A program made the translations under genes and the position numbers. A stretch of 64,000 nt of DNA, from positions 868,001 to 932,000 of the forward strand of contig CP040678.1 of NCBI GenBank assembly GCA_005954745.1, given 5' to 3'. This document shows positions 1 through 8,978 of this stretch, one piece after another. A model generated the notes under the pieces. The model had not been told where the DNA came from, did no database searches, and saw only the letters and a program-made list of their open reading frames with translations. How positions within the stretch are numbered: position 1 is the first letter of the stretch; the number at the start of each line of letters is the position of its first letter. The DNA comes from Halostella pelagica. Its GTDB lineage: Archaea; Halobacteriota; Halobacteria; Halobacteriales; Natronoarchaeaceae.

Positions 1-981
1 TGCGTTCACCAGGTAGTGTGCGACGACGACGGTGAACAGGCTTCCGGTGACGATGAACGCCGCCGCGAGCACGAACCCGAGCGTTCCCGTGACGGCGATA
101 CCGCCGGGGCCCTGCATACCGTGACCGATAGCGAACGCGACCGTCGAGACGACGGCCATCGTCCACGGCGAAACGGCGAAGCCCGTCGAGATAACGCCGA
201 TGAGCGCCGCCCGGAACAGCAGTTCCTCGAAGACGGCGATCACGGGAAGGACGGTCCCGAGCAGGACCACCCACCCCGTCAGCGAGTCCGGAGCGAGCAG
301 TTCCCGGAGGCCGTCGTCCGTGTCGATACCCAGTCGCTGGAACAGCATCGCGGTCCCCTCGTTCGCGGCGTAGAGCGTCAGACCGAGGCCAACTCCGATC
401 AACAACGCGGGCCATCCCGTATTCCCCGGTGCCGTCGTGACGCCTAGCGCCGACATCGGTATCTGCGTGTACCAGGCCGCCCCTACGAGCAACGCTCCCA
501 GTAACCCCTGCGAGAACGCGACGTTGACCAGCAACGCCCCGGTGGAGAATTCGATATCGTCCTCGTCAGTCCGGGTCGTCTCGTGGGACGGCGTGCCGGG
601 CGGAAACGGGTTCCGGCTCTCGCCGTCGGACTGACGGGCCCGTGGCTCGGTCGGTGCGTCCCCACCGAGCTCCGGATTCGTTCCCTGTCCGTCACCGTCT
701 ACGCTCGGTCTTGGAACGCGTTGGTCGTCCGGGGATTCGTCGGGTGCGGGTCCGGGAGACGGTTCGGACGGTGACTCTGAGGGGGGTTCCCGGGTGACAA
801 ACTCCGTGTCGTCGGTGGGGAGGCCGGCCGCATCGCTGTCGTCGGTCATCGCTGACTGCGTCGCTCGGGAGAGTAACAGCAAAAGCGAAAGAACGACGAG
901 CGAAAAACCCGCGAACGCCGTCGCATCGAACTGCGACGAGGTCGTGCTCGCTTCGCTCGCCAAGACCGCCCAGTCAGGCAC
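1..981 (-). CDS. CPBP-family intramembrane metalloprotease (C-terminus cut by window edge)
   Basis: This is a membrane protein of the CPBP (CaaX protease/Abi) family, presumed to cleave membrane-embedded substrates. The motif EELLFR followed by a helix ending FAIGH gives the EExxxR and H residues expected of the glutamic-type site. I start it at the GTG at 981-979, 132 bases and in frame upstream of the ATG at 849. The extra stretch encodes VPDWAV and then a hydrophobic helix (LVVLSLLLLL), a credible N-terminal membrane anchor. A long acidic Pro/Ser-rich linker follows before the family core. The GTG lies 8 bases after the lonB stop, so the two genes very likely form an operon. At least 327 codons are present and the C-terminal end is missing. 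Confidence 0.82.
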   Translation of the reverse strand, partial: MPDWAVLASEASTTSSQFDATAFAGFSLVVLSLLLLLSRATQSAMTDDSDAAGLPTDDTEFVTREPPSESPSEPSPGPAPDESPDDQRVPRPSVDGDGQGTNPELGGDAPTEPRARQSDGESRNPFPPGTPSHETTRTDEDDIEFSTGALLVNVAFSQGLLGALLVGAAWYTQIPMSALGVTTAPGNTGWPALLIGVGLGLTLYAANEGTAMLFQRLGIDTDDGLRELLAPDSLTGWVVLLGTVLPVIAVFEELLFRAALIGVISTGFAVSPWTMAVVSTVAFAIGHGMQGPGGIAVTGTLGFVLAAAFIVTGSLFTVVVAHYLVNA

Positions 982-989
982 GGTCGGGC

Positions 990-3107
990 CTACTGCGGAC
1001 TGGGGCTACCGCGGCCGACCTGCCGTTCGAGGGCCGAACCGGTGATGCTCTTGATACGCTCGACGAGACCGTCGTTTTCGGTTTCGCCGGCGAGTGCGAC
1101 CTCCAGCACTTCGCTGAGGTGCGAGACCGGGATGATCTCGATCTGCTCCTCGTACTCGTCTTCGATCATCACGTCCTGCTCGTTCGCGGCCGGGATGATA
1201 ACCGTATCGAGGCCGGACTTGGCGGCCGCCTCGATCTTGTGTGTGACGCCGCCGACCGGGAGTACGTCGCCCCGGACCGACAGCGACCCGGTCATCGCCA
1301 GGTCCTGTCTGACCGGCGCGTTCTCAAGCGCGGAGATGACGGCCGTCGCCACCGTGATAGAGGCGGAGTCGCCGTCGACGCCCTGCTGGCCCGCCTGAAC
1401 GAACTGGATGTGAACGTCCTTCTCCGAGATGTCCTCGTCGGAGAACTTCTTGATGATGGCGGAGACGTTCTGGACGGCCTCCTCGGCCATCTCCTGCAGT
1501 TTCCCGGTGGCGATCACCTGTCCGGGGCCCTGGCTGGGTGTGACCTCGGCCATCACGGGGAGGACAATACCGCTGTCCTCGCCCATGACCGCGAGGCCGT
1601 TGACGCGGCCGACCACGTCGCCTTCGGAGACGGTGAGTTCGTAGTCCTTGCGCCGCTCGATGTAGTCGTCGGCGAGTTGCTGTTCGATGGAGCGACTGCG
1701 GCGCTTCGCCTGAAGCACGTGGTCGCGAGTGGTGAACTCGGCGTCCTCGGCGCGGGCGATGTCGCCCGCGACCCGCACCAGGCCGCCGAGGTCGCGCAGT
1801 TTCAGCGTCAGGTGACCCTTGCGTCCCGCGCGGCGCTTGGCTTCGAGGATGACCTCCTCGATCGCTTCCTGCGTGTAATGCGGCAGGCGGCCGTCCTTCT
1901 TGACCTCCTGTGCGATGAAGCGCGCGTACTTGCGCCGCATCTCCGGCGTCTCCTCGATGGTGTCGTCCATGTACACCTCGTACCCGTACCCCTTGATGCG
2001 GGAACGGAGCGCGGGGTGCATGTTCTCCATCGCGTCGAGGTTCCCCGCCGCGATCATGATGAAGTCGCAGGGGACGGGCTCGGTCTGGACCATCGCACCC
2101 GAGGAGCGCTCGGACTGGCCGGTGATGCCGAACTCGCCCTCCTGGATCGCGGTCATCAGCTTCTGCTGGCTCCGGATGTCCAGCGTGTTCATCTCGTCGA
2201 TGTACAGCACGCCCTTGTTCGCCTTGTGGATCGCGCCGGGTTCGACGCGGTCGTGGCTGGGCGTCTCCATGCCGCCGGACTGGAACGGGTCGTGGCGGAC
2301 GTCGCCCAGCAGCGCGCCGGCGTGGGCACCGGTCGCGTCCTCGAACGGCGCGGTCTGCTCGTCGGCGGCGTTGACGATGAGGTTCGGGATCATCGCGTCG
2401 CTGCCGCGGTTGGAGTAGCGGAAGGCGAGGTAGACGACACCCGCTGCGAGGATGCCGAGCAGGATGCTAGCGGGGGAAAGGAGCGTGTAGCCGAGCACGA
2501 TCGCGATGATGATCCACATCAGGAACGACCGCATCCGGTTTTTCTTCCGGGCTTCGTCCTTGTGGGCCTCGACGATCTGCTCGCCTTTCCCGGCGGGAAC
2601 GGTTCGGACCTTCGGCTCGTTACCGTCGTCCGGGTTGTGGTAGACGAGAACGTCCTGCAGGTCCTCTTTCGGAAGGAGTTCGCTCATCGCCTTCGCGAGC
2701 ATCGACTTCCCCGTTCCGGGGGAGCCGATCATCATCACGTGGCGCCGCTGCTTGGCGGCTTTCTTGACGATGTCGCGGGCGTTATCCTGACCGATCACCT
2801 GGTCGACGAGTTGGTCCGGCACGTCGATGTCTTCGGTCGACTCTATCTGGAGGCCGCCGAGGAGGTCGTCCTCGTCGACGTCGTCAGCTATCTCCGCGTC
2901 GACCTCACTACCGAGTTCTGTCTGTGACTCCTCGTCACCCGTACCGATATCAGACACTTGCGAGTCTGTCTCGTCTCCGGGCGCCGAAGATTCGTCCGGG
3001 CTTGGATCGACGCCGCTTCCCTCGTTCCGGTGGTCCTCGTCCCCATCGCGGGGATCGCGGTTCACCGGTTCGGGAGAAACGTCGTCTGGGTCCGTGTCGT
3101 TACTCAT
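990..3107 (-). CDS. lonB: Membrane-anchored ATP-dependent protease LonB
   Basis: This is the archaeal LonB protease, which degrades damaged and regulatory proteins at the inner face of the membrane. It has an acidic N-terminal tail of about 90 residues. The AAA+ module has a Walker A GSPGTGKS at residues 128-135. Two transmembrane helices (about 194-229) are inserted in the ATPase domain, as is typical of archaeal LonB. Walker B is at LYIDEMN (301-307). The C-terminal Lon protease domain has the Ser-Lys dyad, Ser581 in GDSAS and Lys624 in VTHKIEA. The length (705 aa) is normal. A TATA-like GATATACTT lies at 3146-3154 on the opposite reading side. In Haloferax volcanii LonB is essential and affects carotenoid synthesis (family knowledge). 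Confidence 0.97.
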   Translation of the reverse strand: MSNDTDPDDVSPEPVNRDPRDGDEDHRNEGSGVDPSPDESSAPGDETDSQVSDIGTGDEESQTELGSEVDAEIADDVDEDDLLGGLQIESTEDIDVPDQLVDQVIGQDNARDIVKKAAKQRRHVMMIGSPGTGKSMLAKAMSELLPKEDLQDVLVYHNPDDGNEPKVRTVPAGKGEQIVEAHKDEARKKNRMRSFLMWIIIAIVLGYTLLSPASILLGILAAGVVYLAFRYSNRGSDAMIPNLIVNAADEQTAPFEDATGAHAGALLGDVRHDPFQSGGMETPSHDRVEPGAIHKANKGVLYIDEMNTLDIRSQQKLMTAIQEGEFGITGQSERSSGAMVQTEPVPCDFIMIAAGNLDAMENMHPALRSRIKGYGYEVYMDDTIEETPEMRRKYARFIAQEVKKDGRLPHYTQEAIEEVILEAKRRAGRKGHLTLKLRDLGGLVRVAGDIARAEDAEFTTRDHVLQAKRRSRSIEQQLADDYIERRKDYELTVSEGDVVGRVNGLAVMGEDSGIVLPVMAEVTPSQGPGQVIATGKLQEMAEEAVQNVSAIIKKFSDEDISEKDVHIQFVQAGQQGVDGDSASITVATAVISALENAPVRQDLAMTGSLSVRGDVLPVGGVTHKIEAAAKSGLDTVIIPAANEQDVMIEDEYEEQIEIIPVSHLSEVLEVALAGETENDGLVERIKSITGSALERQVGRGSPSPQ

Positions 3108-3246
3108 AGAATGTCTTTACTGGCTAAATCGAAGGGAGGAGAACTGATATACTTTCCCCCCTCTATCATTTGTTCATCGAATGGCGAAAACGACACACAG
3201 AGGCCTACAAACGACAGTATAGCACAAAAACCCGAACTCGCCACCC

Positions 3247-3253
3247 TTATAAA
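3247..3253 (+). promoter_or_regulatory. TATA box of nadM
   Basis: TTATAAA is centred about 27 bases before the nadM ATG. That places transcription start essentially at the start codon, the usual leaderless arrangement in haloarchaea. Confidence 0.65.
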
Positions 3254-3276
3254 CCGACAGGTCGCACCTACTGAGT

Positions 3277-3795
3277 ATGATACGGGGGTTCTACATCGGC
3301 CGATTCCAACCCTTCCACAACGGCCACTTCAACATGGTGCAGGAGATAGCCGAGGACGTAGACGAGTTAGTCCTCGGAATCGGGAGCGCCGGCGACTCCC
3401 ACAGCAAACACGACCCGTTCACCGCCGGCGAGCGGGTCATGATGGTGACGAAGTCGCTCGTCGACATCGACCTCGTGACCTACGCCGTCCCCATCGAGGA
3501 TCTGGAACGCAACTCGGTGTGGGTCAGCCACGTCCAGAGCATGAGTCCGGAGTTCGACGTCGCGTACTCGAACAACCCGCTGGTGATCCAACTGTTCGAG
3601 GAGGCGGGCGTCGAAGTGCGTCAGTCACCCATGTTCAACCGGGAGGTACTGGAAGGTCAGGAAGTCCGCGAGCGGATGATCAAGGGGAAAAACTGGAAAT
3701 CGCTACTTCCCGATCCCGTCGTCGAAGTCGTCGAGGAGATGAACGGCATCGAGCGCTTACAGCGCGTGAGTGAAACGGACAGCAACGGGAACTGA
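3277..3795 (+). CDS. nadM: Nicotinamide-nucleotide adenylyltransferase (archaeal NadM type)
   Basis: The enzyme joins NMN (or NaMN) to the AMP of ATP to make NAD, the last common step of NAD synthesis. The nucleotidyltransferase motif GRFQPFHNGH is at residues 8-17 (HxGH type). A second conserved stretch, VRERMIKGKNW near residue 130, matches the archaeal NadM C-terminal signature. The length of 172 aa fits the family. It is followed 19 bases later by the SAM hydroxide adenosyltransferase gene, so the two are probably co-transcribed. Confidence 0.95.
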   Translation: MIRGFYIGRFQPFHNGHFNMVQEIAEDVDELVLGIGSAGDSHSKHDPFTAGERVMMVTKSLVDIDLVTYAVPIEDLERNSVWVSHVQSMSPEFDVAYSNNPLVIQLFEEAGVEVRQSPMFNREVLEGQEVRERMIKGKNWKSLLPDPVVEVVEEMNGIERLQRVSETDSNGN

Positions 3796-3814
3796 GCATC
3801 CGAACCGACACAGC

Positions 3815-4576
3815 ATGATTACGCTCGCCTCCGACTTCGGGCCGCCGTATCCCGCCGCGATGAAAGGCGTGATACTCCGGCGGACGGAGGCCCGACTCGT
3901 CGACGTCGCCCACGACCTACCGCGTCAGGACGTTCGCGCGGCGGCGTTCTGGTTACGTGAGGTACTCCCGTGGTTCCCGCCGGCAGTCCACCTCGCCGTT
4001 ATCGACCCCGGCGTCGGCACGGAGCGCACAGCCATGGTCGCACGAGCGGGCGATCACGTGCTGGTCGGACCTGACAACGGCGTTCTGGTCCCGGCAGCGC
4101 GGGAACTACTCGGCGAGGATAGCCGGGTAGAGTACTTCGCGATCGACGACGAGGGCGCCGCCAGTAGCACGTTCCACGGCCGCGACGTGTTCGCGCCGGC
4201 CGCGGCAGAGGTCCACGAAGTCGGTGTCGACGACCTCGACTCTCTCGACCGACTGACCCCCGTCGACGAGTACGAGGACCTCTCTTTTCCAACGCCGACC
4301 GTCGCGGACGACGCGGTCGTCGGCGAGGTGATCGTCGTGGACGACTTCGGCAATGCGATCACCAACGTTCCGGGCGACGTGATCGAAGGCGTCGAACAGG
4401 TGCGCGTAAACGGCCAGTCGGTGCCCGTCGGCGAGACGTTCGCCGCCGTGCCGCCGGGGCAGTGGCTGGTCACGGTCGGCAGTCACGGTAACGTCGAGTT
4501 AGACGTGAATCGAGGCCGCGGCGACGAGGCGTTCGGTGTCGCCGCAGGCGACGAGGTGCGCCTGACGTTCGACTGA
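3815..4576 (+). CDS. SAM hydroxide adenosyltransferase (SAM hydrolase, DUF62 family)
   Basis: This family hydrolyses S-adenosylmethionine to adenosine and methionine and is related to bacterial fluorinase and chlorinase. The start MITLASDFG, the block DPGVGTER near residue 67, GPDNGVL, and the late DDFGNAITN motif are all characteristic. I use the ATG at 3815, 19 bases after the nadM stop. An in-frame start at 3770 would overlap nadM and add residues outside the family pattern. The encoded protein is 253 aa. It lies in an apparent operon with nadM; both handle adenosyl nucleotides, but a functional link is only inferred. Confidence 0.9.
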   Translation: MITLASDFGPPYPAAMKGVILRRTEARLVDVAHDLPRQDVRAAAFWLREVLPWFPPAVHLAVIDPGVGTERTAMVARAGDHVLVGPDNGVLVPAARELLGEDSRVEYFAIDDEGAASSTFHGRDVFAPAAAEVHEVGVDDLDSLDRLTPVDEYEDLSFPTPTVADDAVVGEVIVVDDFGNAITNVPGDVIEGVEQVRVNGQSVPVGETFAAVPPGQWLVTVGSHGNVELDVNRGRGDEAFGVAAGDEVRLTFD

Positions 4577-4707
4577 CCGTTTCCCTGGTAATCCAGTACC
4601 GGTGTGGCCAGGGCGATTCGGGGAATCTGACCGCCGACGGGAGTAGTCTTCTGTGTTTCTCGATTCTCGCGTCCGACTCTGTCCCAGCCTCTGTTCTCCG
4701 CGTTGAA

Positions 4708-4721
4708 TTAGGTCGGCCTAA
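4708..4721. promoter_or_regulatory. Iron-box-like operator 1 (DtxR/IdeR type)
   Basis: TTAGGTCGGCCTAA is a near-perfect dyad (one mismatch between arms) that closely resembles the binding site of DtxR/IdeR/SirR-type metal repressors. It lies 20 bases upstream of a second copy, in front of the copper-domain lipoprotein gene. The regulator is inferred from the motif only. Confidence 0.65.
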
Positions 4722-4741
4722 AGATCGGTGGATTTATTCTT

Positions 4742-4755
4742 TTAGGCTGGCCTAA
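4742..4755. promoter_or_regulatory. Iron-box-like operator 2 (DtxR/IdeR type)
   Basis: TTAGGCTGGCCTAA is a perfect 6+6 dyad with a 2-base centre, ending 7 bases before the ATG at 4763. It follows the AT-rich GATTTATTC (4731-4739), the probable TATA element, so a bound repressor would cover the transcription start. The box-to-box distance of 34 bases is close to three helical turns. Confidence 0.7.
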
Positions 4756-4762
4756 ATCAGAT

Positions 4763-7186
4763 ATGCGCCATCAGCGACGCGACCTGTTGCGATCGATCGG
4801 TGCGGTCGGCATCGGTCTCGGACTGGCCGGCTGCTCTAGTTCTGACGATGAAACCGAAAATGACGACGAAAACCCCACCGAAGACGACGGGTCCGACGAC
4901 TCGGATCGCGGCCCCGAAGCGGCCGTTGCGGCGGAGTGGAACGTGTACCGGGCGCGCCTGTACGATGCGGTGGCGCTCGGCGAGGCGGGTGACGCCGCCG
5001 CCGGCGCTCGCGTCGCGGGCGAGACGTTCGAGGACTTCGAGAACGCGGGCGGCGAGTACGGCGCTCACGAACTCCTCGAAAGAACTGACGAGGACGCCTA
5101 CGAGGGGTTCGAAGGCGGACTCGGCGCGCTCCGAACGGACGGCCTCGAAGACGGCGACGTGGCTCGGGCCCGGGACGCGGCCGACCGGGCGAGCGAGTCT
5201 CTCGCCGACGCACAGGAGGCGCTCACGGGGGAGGACGCGGCGACGGCGCTCGCTCTCCAGCAGTACGGCGCACGGGCGGCGGATGTCGCGGCGCTCACTA
5301 CCGCGGGACGAACCGATGCAGCGGCGTCCGTCGGACAGACCGCCCTGGACGACGCCGAGTCGTCCGGCGTGACTGACCGGGCAGAGGACTTCGCCGACGC
5401 GCTGTCTGGCGCAGTCGAAGCCGCGAACGGAGGCGACGCGGAGGCGGCGGCGGAGGAGGCGAACGCGGCGTTCTCGGCCGCGATGGCGGCTTCCTACGAC
5501 GCGACAGATGAGGAAGTAGCGAACGCCGGCCACCTCGCCGCGTTCGGCGCTCGCGGCCGCGACGCTGCGGCACTGTCGGCGCTCGGCGGACCCGGCAAGG
5601 CGTTCGGCCACGCCGCAGCGCTGACGGTGTACCGCGTTCTGGCGTCCGACGCCCGCTGGCTGGCGGCCCAAGGTGCGACGGACGCCGCCGCGACGACGGC
5701 CGAGGCCGCCTTCTCACACTTCGAGGCCGCCGACGCCCACGACGCGCTGGAAGCAGCCGACGACGATGCGTACGAGGGGTTCGAGGACGGTCTGGGCGAC
5801 CTCCAGTCCGCGCTCGCCGACGGTGACGGGAGCGCCGCCGACGAGGCGCTTGCGGCGGTCGACGAGAACCTCCGGGCCGGCGTCGACGCCCTCGTCGGCG
5901 GCGAGCCTGCGGCCGTGCTCCAGTCGGGGTTCTTCCGCGCGCGCTTCGCCGACGTGCTCGAACTGTACCGACTCGGCGCGGCCGACGCCGCCGTCGCGGT
6001 CGCCCGTGGACTGTTCGAGCGGTTCGAAGCGGACGAGGCGGGGTTCCACGAGGCGATGGAGGAGACAGACGAATCACTGTACGACCGGTTCGAACACGAC
6101 CACCTCGAAAAGTTGGTCGAGGCGATGGAGGAGGAGAACGATAACGGCGTAGAGTCGCACTACGACGGCGTCCAGTCCGCCCTATTGGAGTTCGAGGCGG
6201 CCGTCGGCGGCGACCGTCTCGTCGCCGGTGCCGAGACGTCCTTTTTCGCGGGACGGGCCTTCGACGCCGCCGCGCTGACCGCACTCGACGAGCACGACCG
6301 GGCGTCGGCGGTTGCCGAGGACGCTCTCGCCGTCTTCGAGGCCGGTGCCGGCGGGTACCACGAAGCGCTCGAAACCGCTGACCACGAGGCGTACGAGACG
6401 TTCGAGGAGGAACTGGCCGCAGTCGGCGAGTCGGCGTCGAGCGGCGGCGACGTACTGGCGGCGGCGGAGCGCTTTCACGAAGCCGCACTCGTCGCGCTCG
6501 ACGCCGTCCTCACGAACGGCGGAGGCGACGGGACGGACGCGGCCGCGCGGACGATGCAGGACGCGTTTTCGGCGTTCGAGGAGGCCCGCGTTCACGACGC
6601 CCTCGAATCAGCTGACGCCGAGGCGTACGAGACGTTCGAGGACGCTCTGGAGAACTACGCGGCCGCGCTAGAAGAGGGTGACGGCGCGTCGGAGGCGGCC
6701 GCTGCCTACGCCGACGCGACGCTCCGCGCGCAGTTCGCCGTCGTCGGCGCTCCGGACGACGCCCCTCTCGACGAATCCTCCGGCGAAAACGGGGACGACG
6801 GCGACGAACAGTCGCTCTCGGGCGGGCCGAACGTCGTCAACGGAGTCCCGGACGACGCTGACCACGTCGTGTCGATGCAGAGGGTCGCCTACGAACCGGA
6901 GGAACTGACGGTCGCCGCCGGCGACACCGTCGCCTTCGAACACGCAGCAGGCGAACCCCACAGCGTCACCGCGTACGGGGCAGACATTCCGGACGACGCC
7001 GCGTACTGGGCGTCCGGCGGGTTCGAGAGCGAGGACGCCGCGCGCGAGGGGTGGGAAAACGGCGAGGGTGCGGTGCAGTCCGGGCAGTCGTACGTCCGCA
7101 CCTTCGAGACGGCGGGCGAACACGACTACTTCTGCGTCCCGCACGAGAGGGCGGGGATGGAAGGGACGATTGTCGTCGAGGAGTAG
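4763..7186 (+). CDS. Tat lipoprotein with DUF5059-like helical repeats and C-terminal blue-copper (cupredoxin) domain
   Basis: This is a predicted extracytoplasmic, lipid-anchored copper protein. The N-terminus has a twin-arginine motif (RRDLL, residues 5-9) and a lipobox LAGC with Cys24. Five clear copies of an Ala/Asp/Glu-rich helical unit follow, each with an A/LYE(G/T)FE-like signature (Tyr at about 113, 337, 440, 544 and 622). A degenerate copy may lie between the first two. The last ~100 residues form a halocyanin/plastocyanin-like domain with type-1 copper ligands His733, Cys791, His794 and Met799. I believe the repeat corresponds to DUF5059. The cupredoxin-plus-helical layout behind iron boxes recalls EfeO-type iron uptake components, which is an inference. 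The gene is monocistronic; the next gene is convergent. Confidence 0.82.
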   Translation: MRHQRRDLLRSIGAVGIGLGLAGCSSSDDETENDDENPTEDDGSDDSDRGPEAAVAAEWNVYRARLYDAVALGEAGDAAAGARVAGETFEDFENAGGEYGAHELLERTDEDAYEGFEGGLGALRTDGLEDGDVARARDAADRASESLADAQEALTGEDAATALALQQYGARAADVAALTTAGRTDAAASVGQTALDDAESSGVTDRAEDFADALSGAVEAANGGDAEAAAEEANAAFSAAMAASYDATDEEVANAGHLAAFGARGRDAAALSALGGPGKAFGHAAALTVYRVLASDARWLAAQGATDAAATTAEAAFSHFEAADAHDALEAADDDAYEGFEDGLGDLQSALADGDGSAADEALAAVDENLRAGVDALVGGEPAAVLQSGFFRARFADVLELYRLGAADAAVAVARGLFERFEADEAGFHEAMEETDESLYDRFEHDHLEKLVEAMEEENDNGVESHYDGVQSALLEFEAAVGGDRLVAGAETSFFAGRAFDAAALTALDEHDRASAVAEDALAVFEAGAGGYHEALETADHEAYETFEEELAAVGESASSGGDVLAAAERFHEAALVALDAVLTNGGGDGTDAAARTMQDAFSAFEEARVHDALESADAEAYETFEDALENYAAALEEGDGASEAAAAYADATLRAQFAVVGAPDDAPLDESSGENGDDGDEQSLSGGPNVVNGVPDDADHVVSMQRVAYEPEELTVAAGDTVAFEHAAGEPHSVTAYGADIPDDAAYWASGGFESEDAAREGWENGEGAVQSGQSYVRTFETAGEHDYFCVPHERAGMEGTIVVEE

Positions 7187-7209
7187 TGTCGTCGCCGAAC
7201 CGTCGGCCG

Positions 7210-8793
7210 TCACTCCGCCGAGATGACGTCGTCGATGCGAGCGATCATCGTCGCCGCCTCCACAGCAGACTCGACCGCCTCTCTCTTGACCGCGGCGGGG
7301 TCGACGACGCCCGCCTCGACGGGGTCGCCGATCTCGCCGGTTCGCTCCGTCGCGATGATGCCCGCTCGTCCGTGAGCGTCGTACGTCGCCCGCAGGTCGA
7401 CGAGCGCGTCGATCGGGTCCATTCCGGTGTTTTCGGCGAGCGTTCGGGGGAGCACGTCGACCGCGTCGGCGAACGCTTCGATGGCGAGTTGTCTCCGGCC
7501 CTCGGTCCCCGTCGCAGCGTCGCGGACGGCGTCCGCGATAGCGATCTCCGTTGCGCCGGCACCGGGGACGACCCCGCCGGTCTCGACCGCGGCCGCGACG
7601 ACGTCGACCGCGTCCGTGATCGCGCGCTCCAGTTCGTCGGCGACGTGTTCGGTGCCGCCGCGCACGAAGAGGCTGACGGCCTCGGCCGCCGAACCGCCCT
7701 CGATGAACGCCAGTTCGTCCTCGCCGAACGTCTCCGTTCGGACGCGGTCAGCCGTACCGAAGTCCTCCTCACTGAGGTCGTCGAGCGCTCCGATCCGGCT
7801 CGCACCGGTTGCGCGGGCGATCCCCTGCGCATCGCCGTCAGAGAGGCTCTCGAACGCGAGAATGCCGCGTTTGCCGAGATAGCCTGCGACGCGGTCGTCG
7901 ATGTCGCCGGTTGAGAAGACCACGTCCACCCCGGCGTCGTCGAGCGTCTCCGCGTACTCGCGTAGTTCGCGCTCCTCGGACTCTCGGGCGGCGGTCAACT
8001 GGTCAACTGAATCCACCGAGAACTCCGCGCCGACGTTACCGGTTCGGACTTCGAGGTCGACATCGAGGACGGCGATAGTAGCGTTCTCGACTTCCGACGG
8101 CATCGCGTCGGTCGCCGGATCCTCTTCGAGAACGATCCCCTCGACGAGTTCGGTCGCCGTCGAACTCGCGCCGACGCGAGCGTAGACCGTGACGGCGTCC
8201 CGGTCGACGACGCCGTTTCGCTCCGCGTGACGGACCGCGTCGACGACGGACTCCGCGAGGCTGCTCGCGGCGACGCCGCCCGTTCCTTTGCCGGTCATGC
8301 TGCTCTGTGCGACCTGCGCCAGCAGGTCGTCGTCGACCTCGACGTCGAGCGCCGTCTCCTCGACGGTTTCGACCGCTATCTCGGCGGCCTCGTGGTACCC
8401 CTCGACTATCGTCGTCGGATGGATGTCGTCTTCGAGAAGGGTCTCGGCCTTCGCGAGCAACTGGCCGGCGAGGACGGCGGCGGTCGTCGTGCCGTCTCCG
8501 ACTTCGTCCTCCTGACTCTCGGCGACTTCGACTATCATCTCGGCGGCGGGATGCTCGATATCCATCTCCTGAAGGATGGTCGCGCCGTCGTTCGTGATGA
8601 CGACATCGCCGTCGCTGACGAGCATCTTGTCCATCCCTCGGGGGCCGAGCGTAGTGCGGACCGACTCGTTGACCGCTTTCCCGGCCGAAATGTTCGACTG
8701 CTGCGCGTCTTCACCGTGTGTTCGTTGGCTGTCCTCCGACAGCACGAACATGGGCCGTCCACCCATGCGCTGCTGTGGGTTCGAATCTGCCAT
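7210..8793 (-). CDS. Thermosome subunit (group II chaperonin)
   Basis: This cytosolic chaperonin subunit folds proteins in a double-ring complex using ATP. Family blocks are present: [12 protein letters not shown] near residue 48, the ATP-site GDGTTTAAV near 98, and [13 protein letters not shown] near 390 (most paralogues have GGGA there). The length of 527 aa is normal. The C-terminus lacks the Gly/Met-rich tail found on many haloarchaeal Cct1/Cct2 proteins. With the somewhat divergent sequence, this suggests a third, Cct3-like paralogue, but I cannot prove the subtype. It is convergent with the copper lipoprotein gene. Confidence 0.93.
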   Translation of the reverse strand: MADSNPQQRMGGRPMFVLSEDSQRTHGEDAQQSNISAGKAVNESVRTTLGPRGMDKMLVSDGDVVITNDGATILQEMDIEHPAAEMIVEVAESQEDEVGDGTTTAAVLAGQLLAKAETLLEDDIHPTTIVEGYHEAAEIAVETVEETALDVEVDDDLLAQVAQSSMTGKGTGGVAASSLAESVVDAVRHAERNGVVDRDAVTVYARVGASSTATELVEGIVLEEDPATDAMPSEVENATIAVLDVDLEVRTGNVGAEFSVDSVDQLTAARESEERELREYAETLDDAGVDVVFSTGDIDDRVAGYLGKRGILAFESLSDGDAQGIARATGASRIGALDDLSEEDFGTADRVRTETFGEDELAFIEGGSAAEAVSLFVRGGTEHVADELERAITDAVDVVAAAVETGGVVPGAGATEIAIADAVRDAATGTEGRRQLAIEAFADAVDVLPRTLAENTGMDPIDALVDLRATYDAHGRAGIIATERTGEIGDPVEAGVVDPAAVKREAVESAVEAATMIARIDDVISAE

Positions 8794-8823
8794 GGTGAAT
8801 CCTCGGAGAGGAATCGTTTGCGG

Positions 8824-8836
8824 TTCTATATAAAAT
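8824..8836 (-). promoter_or_regulatory. TATA region of the thermosome gene
   Basis: On the minus strand this reads ATTTTATATAGAA, about 31-43 bases before the ATG. That is consistent with a TATA box and a short leader. Haloarchaeal chaperonin genes commonly use such promoters for heat-shock induction (family knowledge). Confidence 0.5.
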
Positions 8837-8939
8837 TTCTGTTAGCGGAGCTGATGGGAACGGGACACTGAAGGGGGCTTTCCGCCGCTCTGGTCCGTCT
8901 GCGGTGGAGAGTGTCTCCGCGGCCGCGTCAGAAACCAAC

Positions 8940-8957
8940 CGGTATTCAAAAATACCG
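8940..8957. promoter_or_regulatory. Perfect inverted repeat overlapping the amidohydrolase promoter
   Basis: CGGTATT-CAAA-AATACCG has 7-bp perfect arms around a 4-bp centre. It ends 21 bases before the ATG at 8979. The AT-rich centre sits where the TATA box of a leaderless transcript would be, so the site may be an operator that blocks TBP. Confidence 0.45.
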
Positions 8958-8978
8958 TGGAACGGAAATGAAGAACAG

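Noticed and set aside
1119-2927. 602-codon plus-strand open frame opposite lonB
   Set aside because: It is antisense to the well supported LonB protein. Its product is a run of Arg, His, Asp and Leu without family motifs, an artefact of GC-rich codon bias.
5298-6488. 396-codon minus-strand frame within the copper lipoprotein gene
   Set aside because: Almost entirely Arg/Pro/Ser, as expected from reading the reverse of an Ala/Asp/Glu-rich gene.
8765-8795. GGTTCGAATC string resembling a tRNA T-loop
   Set aside because: It lies inside the thermosome start codon region, encodes DSNPQQ, and no acceptor or anticodon stems surround it.
8904-8978. 25-residue N-terminal extension of the amidohydrolase
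   Set aside because: The segment contains the promoter dyad, is not protein-like, and the family begins near MLELEHRF.
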